Source of the DNA: Telluribacter roseus | Lineage (GTDB): Bacteria; Bacteroidota; Bacteroidia; Cytophagales; Spirosomataceae | Direction of reading: 5' to 3' | Length of the DNA stretch: 64,000 bases | NCBI RefSeq assembly: GCF_017355915.2 | Contig: NZ_JAFEUV020000004.1 | Location: forward strand, 62,001 to 126,000 | In this document: piece after piece, positions 60,771-64,000 of the stretch | How positions within the stretch are numbered: the stretch's first letter is position 1 | Layout: the number at the start of each line of letters is the position of its first letter | Made by a program: the position numbers and the translations under genes | Notes under the pieces: model-generated | Seen by the model: the letters and a program-made list of their open reading frames with translations, nothing else | What the model was told of the DNA's origin: nothing | Database searches by the model: none

Positions 60771-63566
60771 ATGATCAACGTATCTACCAAAAAACTGACC
60801 GGTTTGATGCTGGTGGGACTACTGGCGGCAACGCCGGTATGGGCGCAGGAGCTGCCGAAGGGGATGAAAAAAGTCACTTCGGTTGAGGGCATCACCGAGT
60901 ATCAGATGGACAACGGCCTCAAAGTGCTGATGTTCCCGGATCCGTCCAAGCCTACTATTACCGTCAACATTACGTACCTGGTAGGATCGCGGCACGAAGG
61001 GTACGGCGAAACCGGGATGGCGCACCTGCTGGAGCACATGGTATTCAAAGGTACTCCCAGGCACCCCAACATTCCGCAGGAGCTGACCGAGCACGGTGCC
61101 CGCCCCAACGGTACTACCTGGTACGACCGTACCAACTACTACGAAACGTTTGCGGCTACCGAAGAAAACCTGAAATGGGCATTGGATCTGGAAGCCGACC
61201 GGATGGTCAACTCCTACATTGCCAAGAAGGACCTGGAGAGTGAGTTCAGCGTGGTGCGTAACGAGTTTGAGTCGGGTGAAAACAGCCCCTTCCGGGTACT
61301 GATGGAGCGTGTACTGTCGGGGTCTTACCTCTGGCACAACTACGGTAAGTCCACCATCGGTAACCGCTCGGACATTGAGAATGTACCCATCGAGAATCTG
61401 CAGGCTTTCTATAAGAAGTACTACCAGCCTGACAACGCAGTGCTGATGGTGGCCGGTAAAATAGACGAAGCCAAGACGCTGGCTCTGGTGAACGAGTACT
61501 TTAGCAAGCTCAAAAAGCCCGAGCGTGTACTACCTGTAACCTATACCTCGGAGCCTACGCAGGACGGGGAGCGTTTTGTAGAGCTGAAGCGCGTAGGGGA
61601 TGTACAGATGGTGGCCTGTGCCTACCACATCATGCCCGGCTCCCACGCCGACTACCCGGCTATGGATGTACTGGTAGAGGTACTTTCGTCGGAGCCCAAC
61701 GGAAAGCTGTACAAAAACCTGGTGGATACCAAGAAGGCTTCCTCACAGTACGCATTCAGCTTTGCCCTACATGATCCCGGTTTTGCCTACTTCGGGGCCG
61801 AAGTACTGAAAGAGAAATCTCTGGACGAAGCGCGTAACGCCCTGATCGCTACGCTTGACTCAGCTGCCCGCACGAAGCCTTCGGCGGAGGATGTAGAGCG
61901 GGCCAAGGCTTCTATCTTGAAAAACTGGGACCTGCAGTTCCGGAACTCGGAGCGCGTTGGACTCGGTATCAGCGAGTACATCGCTACCGGTGACTGGCGG
62001 TTAGCATTCCTGTTCCGGGACAACATCCGTAAAGTAACTCCCGACGATGTATACCGCGTAGCCCAGCACTACCTGAAGCCTTCTAACCGTACCATGGGTA
62101 CATTTGTACCTACCGCTGCTCCCGAGCGCGCCGAAATTCCCGCTGCTCCCAACGTAGCCGATCTGGTGAAGGACTACAAAGGAGAGGCCGTTATGGCGCA
62201 GGGCGAAGCGTTTGATCCCTCACCGTCTAACATCGACAGCCGTACTACGCTGGTCGAGAAGCCTAACACCATTGAAGTGGCCCTGCTGCCCAAGCAGACC
62301 CGCGGTAACGTCGTGGCGGCACGTATGACCCTTCGCTACGGCGACGAGAAGAGCCTGATGAATAAGGCCACCATTGCCAGCCTGACCGGAAGTATGCTGG
62401 ACAAAGGTACCAGGACCAAATCGCGCCAGCAGATCAAAGACGAGTTTGACCGTCTGAAGGCTCGTGTGAGTTTCTTCGGGGGCGGTAACCAGGCCGGGGT
62501 GAATATCGAAACGACCCGCGAAAACCTGCCTGCCGTGATGAAACTGGTGGCTGAGGTACTGAAGCAGCCTGCCTTCGATGCCAACGAATTTGATAAGCTC
62601 AAGCAGGAGCAACTAGCCCAGATCGAGTCACAGCGCAGCGAGCCGCAGGCTATCGCCATTAATGAGTACCGCCGCATTACAAGCCCGTATCCCAAGGGTG
62701 ATATCCGGTATGTGACTACGTTTGACGAAGATGTAGCCGATGTCAATGCCGCTACCCTGGATCAGGTAAAGGCCTTCTACAAGGACTTCTACGGAGCCAA
62801 TAATGCCAGCATAGCCGTTGTAGGTGATTTTGACCAGGCTGAGATACAGAAAATCATTACGGATGAGTTTGGCAACTGGAAAAGTGCCAAGCCCTTCAAG
62901 CGGGTAGCTTCACCGTATCAGGTCGTAAAATCGCAGAACAAGTCATTTGAAACTCCCGATAAAGCCAACGCCATGTTTGTAGCGGGTATGGCCATGCCGC
63001 TGCAGGATACCGATCCGGACTACCCGGCGCTGGTAATGGCCAACTACATGCTGGGCGGTGGGTTCCTCAACTCGCGACTGGCAACCCGTATCCGTCAGAA
63101 GGAAGGCCTTAGCTACGGTGTTGGTTCACAGTTCAGCGCCAGTTCGCTGGATAAGAACGGTACCTTCCTGGCTTACGCGATCTATGCGCCTCAGAACGTA
63201 GAAAAGCTGGAGCAGGCCTTTAAGGAGGAGCTTGACAAGGCACTGAAAGAAGGTTTTACGGCCGATGAGATCAAAGCAGCCAAGTCAGGGTACCTGCAGT
63301 CACGTCAGGTGAGCCGGGCGCAGGATGCTTCACTGGCCGGTGCATTGAACAACAACCTCTACCTCGACCGTACCATGAAGTGGGACGCGGAGTTTGAGAA
63401 GAAGGTGGAGGCTCTGACCCCCGAGCAAATTCGTGCTGCCATGAACAAGCACATCGACTACTCCAAGATTACAGTCATTAAGGCCGGTGACTTCGAGAAA
63501 GCCCGTAAAGGTGCACCTGTAACTGGTGGAGCACCCGCTACCATGGGTGGAAGTCCTAAAAACTAA
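60771..63566 (+). CDS. M16 family zinc peptidase (tandem insulinase domains)
   Basis: 931 aa from ATG 60771 (MINVSTKKLTGLMLVGLLAA, signal peptide ending VWAQ). The first M16 half has the inverted zinc motif HLLEH (85-89) and downstream SEFSVVRNEFESGENSP with the distal Glu ligand. The second half lacks HxxEH and is the usual inactive partner, with GGGFLNSRLATRIRQKEGLS as the substrate-contact motif. It is a periplasmic oligopeptidase of the PqqL-like group. It ends at a terminator. Confidence 0.94.
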   Translation: MINVSTKKLTGLMLVGLLAATPVWAQELPKGMKKVTSVEGITEYQMDNGLKVLMFPDPSKPTITVNITYLVGSRHEGYGETGMAHLLEHMVFKGTPRHPNIPQELTEHGARPNGTTWYDRTNYYETFAATEENLKWALDLEADRMVNSYIAKKDLESEFSVVRNEFESGENSPFRVLMERVLSGSYLWHNYGKSTIGNRSDIENVPIENLQAFYKKYYQPDNAVLMVAGKIDEAKTLALVNEYFSKLKKPERVLPVTYTSEPTQDGERFVELKRVGDVQMVACAYHIMPGSHADYPAMDVLVEVLSSEPNGKLYKNLVDTKKASSQYAFSFALHDPGFAYFGAEVLKEKSLDEARNALIATLDSAARTKPSAEDVERAKASILKNWDLQFRNSERVGLGISEYIATGDWRLAFLFRDNIRKVTPDDVYRVAQHYLKPSNRTMGTFVPTAAPERAEIPAAPNVADLVKDYKGEAVMAQGEAFDPSPSNIDSRTTLVEKPNTIEVALLPKQTRGNVVAARMTLRYGDEKSLMNKATIASLTGSMLDKGTRTKSRQQIKDEFDRLKARVSFFGGGNQAGVNIETTRENLPAVMKLVAEVLKQPAFDANEFDKLKQEQLAQIESQRSEPQAIAINEYRRITSPYPKGDIRYVTTFDEDVADVNAATLDQVKAFYKDFYGANNASIAVVGDFDQAEIQKIITDEFGNWKSAKPFKRVASPYQVVKSQNKSFETPDKANAMFVAGMAMPLQDTDPDYPALVMANYMLGGGFLNSRLATRIRQKEGLSYGVGSQFSASSLDKNGTFLAYAIYAPQNVEKLEQAFKEELDKALKEGFTADEIKAAKSGYLQSRQVSRAQDASLAGALNNNLYLDRTMKWDAEFEKKVEALTPEQIRAAMNKHIDYSKITVIKAGDFEKARKGAPVTGGAPATMGGSPKN

Positions 63567-63592
63567 CAGGCCTACATTTCGTTATGTATGAG

Positions 63593-63633
63593 AGGGCGCT
63601 GGGGGAACACCTCAGCGCCTTATTCTTTTTTAT
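63593..63633 (+). terminator. terminator of the M16 gene
   Basis: GGCGCTG (63595-63601) pairs with CAGCGCC (63613-63619), extended by a G:U and an A:U pair, then TTATTC and a T-run. Confidence 0.75.
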
Positions 63634-63715
63634 TCCTTCTATAAATATTGTTACATGGAATAAAAATAAACCACTATGATATTAGTTATTTTCGTGTAGA
63701 CTAACGCTTGGTCCT

Positions 63716-64000
63716 ATGAAAACGCTACTAATAATCCTGCTGGCCCTGACCTTAGGATATAGTGCTTCGGTTGCCCAGACTCGTGTGGTATCAAGAGAAG
63801 AAGCAGGGCAGCTTAAGATAGATGAAAACGAACTAGGTCAGAAGTACCCTCCCTACTGGCTCAATGAGAGAGGTATGGGAGCCATCAATGGCTTTCAGAA
63901 CGAAATAGTAAAGCTTTTTAAAGGTACTCCTAATCCGGGCTTTTACCTGATGGGAGCCCTTTATGTCAGCGAAACCGGTAAGATCGATTACCTGATTTAC
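63716..64000 (+). CDS. secreted protein, unknown, 5' part only
   Basis: 95 codons from ATG 63716 to the right edge; no stop is reached. The signal peptide is MKTLLIILLALTLGYSASVA. The mature start contains EEAGQLKIDENELGQKYPPY and PGFYLMGALYVSETGKIDYL, with alternating hydrophobic residues suggesting a small alpha/beta or TonB-C-like domain, but the family is not recognised from this part. It is preceded by the M16 terminator, so it has its own promoter. Confidence 0.7.
   Translation, partial: MKTLLIILLALTLGYSASVAQTRVVSREEAGQLKIDENELGQKYPPYWLNERGMGAINGFQNEIVKLFKGTPNPGFYLMGALYVSETGKIDYLIY

Overview
The window reads as chromosomal DNA of a Bacteroidota bacterium, most likely order Cytophagales (Spirosomataceae or a close relative). 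The evidence is the gene content: DUF5686, DUF5723, DUF4886, DUF2147 and SGNH proteins, a TonB-dependent receptor with a carboxypeptidase-like N-terminal domain, and tsaD divergent from a giant TamB-like gene. Two intergenic regions also carry the Bacteroidota -7 promoter box TAnnTTTG. I cannot name the genus from sequence alone. I see no rRNA, tRNA, transposase or CRISPR array.

Layout. 1-8.2 kb: small minus-strand genes (two LVIvD/beta-propeller-type secreted proteins, DUF6454, nitronate monooxygenase, a secreted Ntn-hydrolase, an ATC-hydrolase-like protein, two GNAT acetyltransferases, DUF2200, a DUF4886 SGNH hydrolase). 8.2-24 kb: accessory region with secreted carbohydrate-type proteins (a right-handed beta-helix protein, an FG-GAP propeller protein, a double-SGNH esterase), an AraC regulator with a cupin, and small membrane proteins. 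It also holds an AT-rich two-gene abortive-infection-like module (15.5-17.3 kb), a decayed partial copy of the SGNH gene, and a large subtilase gene of foreign-looking composition. 24.0-24.5 kb: two inverted copies of a structured repeat element. 24.5-30.8 kb: 3-hydroxyacyl-CoA dehydrogenase, a Gln/Gly/Thr repeat protein, YdeI-like, Gfo/Idh/MocA, cold shock protein, guaA, and a tiny DUF1328 membrane protein. 31-45 kb: envelope genes (OmpA-like, DUF5723 barrel, M1 aminopeptidase, TonB-dependent receptor, metallophosphoesterase, lytic transglycosylase, DUF5686) and a DUF433/DUF5615 toxin-antitoxin-like pair. 45-64 kb: core genes (AI-2E transporter, fbaA, CBS/CorC protein, GMC oxidoreductase, MOSC, tsaD, TamB-like, thioesterase, DUF2147, M16 peptidase).

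How the genes fit together. Guanine nucleotide synthesis (guaA), glycolysis (fbaA) and tRNA t6A modification (tsaD) are housekeeping. The TamB-like protein, OmpA, the DUF5723 and DUF5686 proteins, the TonB receptor, the lytic transglycosylase and the M1/M16 peptidases serve the envelope and periplasm. The 6-24 kb block looks like secreted polysaccharide and ester hydrolysis mixed with defence and mobile material.

The most unusual signals are: (i) the inverted, hairpin-ended repeat pair at 24040-24460; (ii) two families of short dispersed palindromes in intergenic DNA; (iii) strong over-use of the tetramer GTAC, lost in the subtilase gene; (iv) the AbiJ-like plus unknown-partner module next to an attC-like folded element; (v) a truncated SGNH duplicate that makes a direct repeat around the subtilase.
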